From Moraxellaceae bacterium UBA2032 (lineage in GTDB: Bacteria > Pseudomonadota > Gammaproteobacteria > Pseudomonadales > Moraxellaceae): a DNA stretch of 6,399 nt. The notes beneath the pieces were generated by a model. It was given only the letters and a program-made list of their open reading frames with translations, was not told the DNA's origin and made no database searches. A program made the translations under genes and the position numbers. The stretch lies in contig DDBM01000242.1 of assembly GCA_002333125.1 (NCBI GenBank), positions 1-6,399 of the forward strand, in the 5' to 3' direction. Below are positions 6,318 through 6,399 of the stretch, in pieces; the first letter of the stretch is position 1; each line of letters opens with the position of its first letter.

Positions 6318-6399
6318 ATGGATGGTTTTTCGGACAACTCTCGGCTGATAGCAGCAAAAAAAATAGGAGAGGCTGCCGAAGCAAAAGTGCTAGTCGCCT
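6318..6399 (+). CDS. Start of an unidentified gene, cut by the window edge
   Basis: An ATG at 6318 with AGGAA (6306-6310) seven nt upstream opens a frame that stays open for 27 codons to the window end, beginning MDGFSDNSRLIAAKK. A second in-frame ATG at 6312 is too close to the ribosome site to be preferred. The visible part is a polar, Ala/Lys-rich helical N-terminus that does not identify a family. A run of eight A residues (6356-6363) lies inside it. The 37 nt between this start and the preceding remnant's stop show no clear promoter or terminator. Whether it belongs to the same island cannot be judged from this piece. Confidence 0.45.
   Translation, partial: MDGFSDNSRLIAAKKIGEAAEAKVLVA

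Noticed and set aside
6097..6384. 95-codon open frame on the minus strand opposite the right border
   Set aside because: It has no convincing ribosome site, an unlikely cysteine/leucine-rich start, and overlaps the end of the last GTPase gene. The plus strand reads as more protein-like in the same place.
1..6399. CRISPR array, tRNA, riboswitch or retron-type RNA
   Set aside because: No regularly spaced repeats, cloverleaf or long structured non-coding stretch was seen; the only sizeable non-coding stretch is 149-356, which is explained by the promoter and dyads.

Overview
The window is an A+T-rich bacterial segment. The organism is probably a Gammaproteobacterium. That guess rests on weak evidence: an IS3-family transposase remnant at the left edge, a degenerate copy of an interspersed repeat, and the codon style. 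There is no rRNA, tRNA or housekeeping marker to fix the taxon.

Layout, left to right. (a) 1-148 is the C-terminal piece of an IS3-family transposase on the minus strand, cut off at its 5' side. (b) 149-356 is intergenic. It holds a repeat-like element, two perfect inverted repeats and an extended -10 promoter candidate, all just upstream of a regulator. (c) 357-1238 encodes a helix-turn-helix + WYL-domain regulator. (d) 1277-6110 is a tightly packed run of five same-strand genes: a 94-aa YkgJ-type cysteine-cluster protein, a 270-aa GTPase, a 154-aa protein with an N-terminal membrane segment and an Arg/Glu-rich coiled coil, a 570-aa dynamin-like GTPase with a glycine-rich hydrophobic hairpin, and a 514-aa dynamin-like GTPase. 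The gaps are 38, 0, 12, -4 and 5 nt and no internal terminator is visible, so this reads as one operon led by its own regulator. (e) 6107-6280 is the C-terminal remnant of an unidentified gene, and a new unidentified gene starts at 6318 and runs off the window.

Likely meaning. Clusters of two or three bacterial dynamin-like GTPases recall LeoA/B/C of enterotoxigenic E. coli and the related anti-phage system Eleos. WYL regulators often head defence operons. The best reading is a WYL-controlled, membrane-acting dynamin-like defence or stress module, flanked by mobile-element debris. What stands out against the minimal Leo/Eleos composition is the third GTPase, the separate membrane/coiled-coil protein and the cysteine-cluster protein at the head. 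The first three operon genes also lie in one continuous reading frame, interrupted by only two TAA codons. The defence role is inferred from context; nothing in the sequence proves it.
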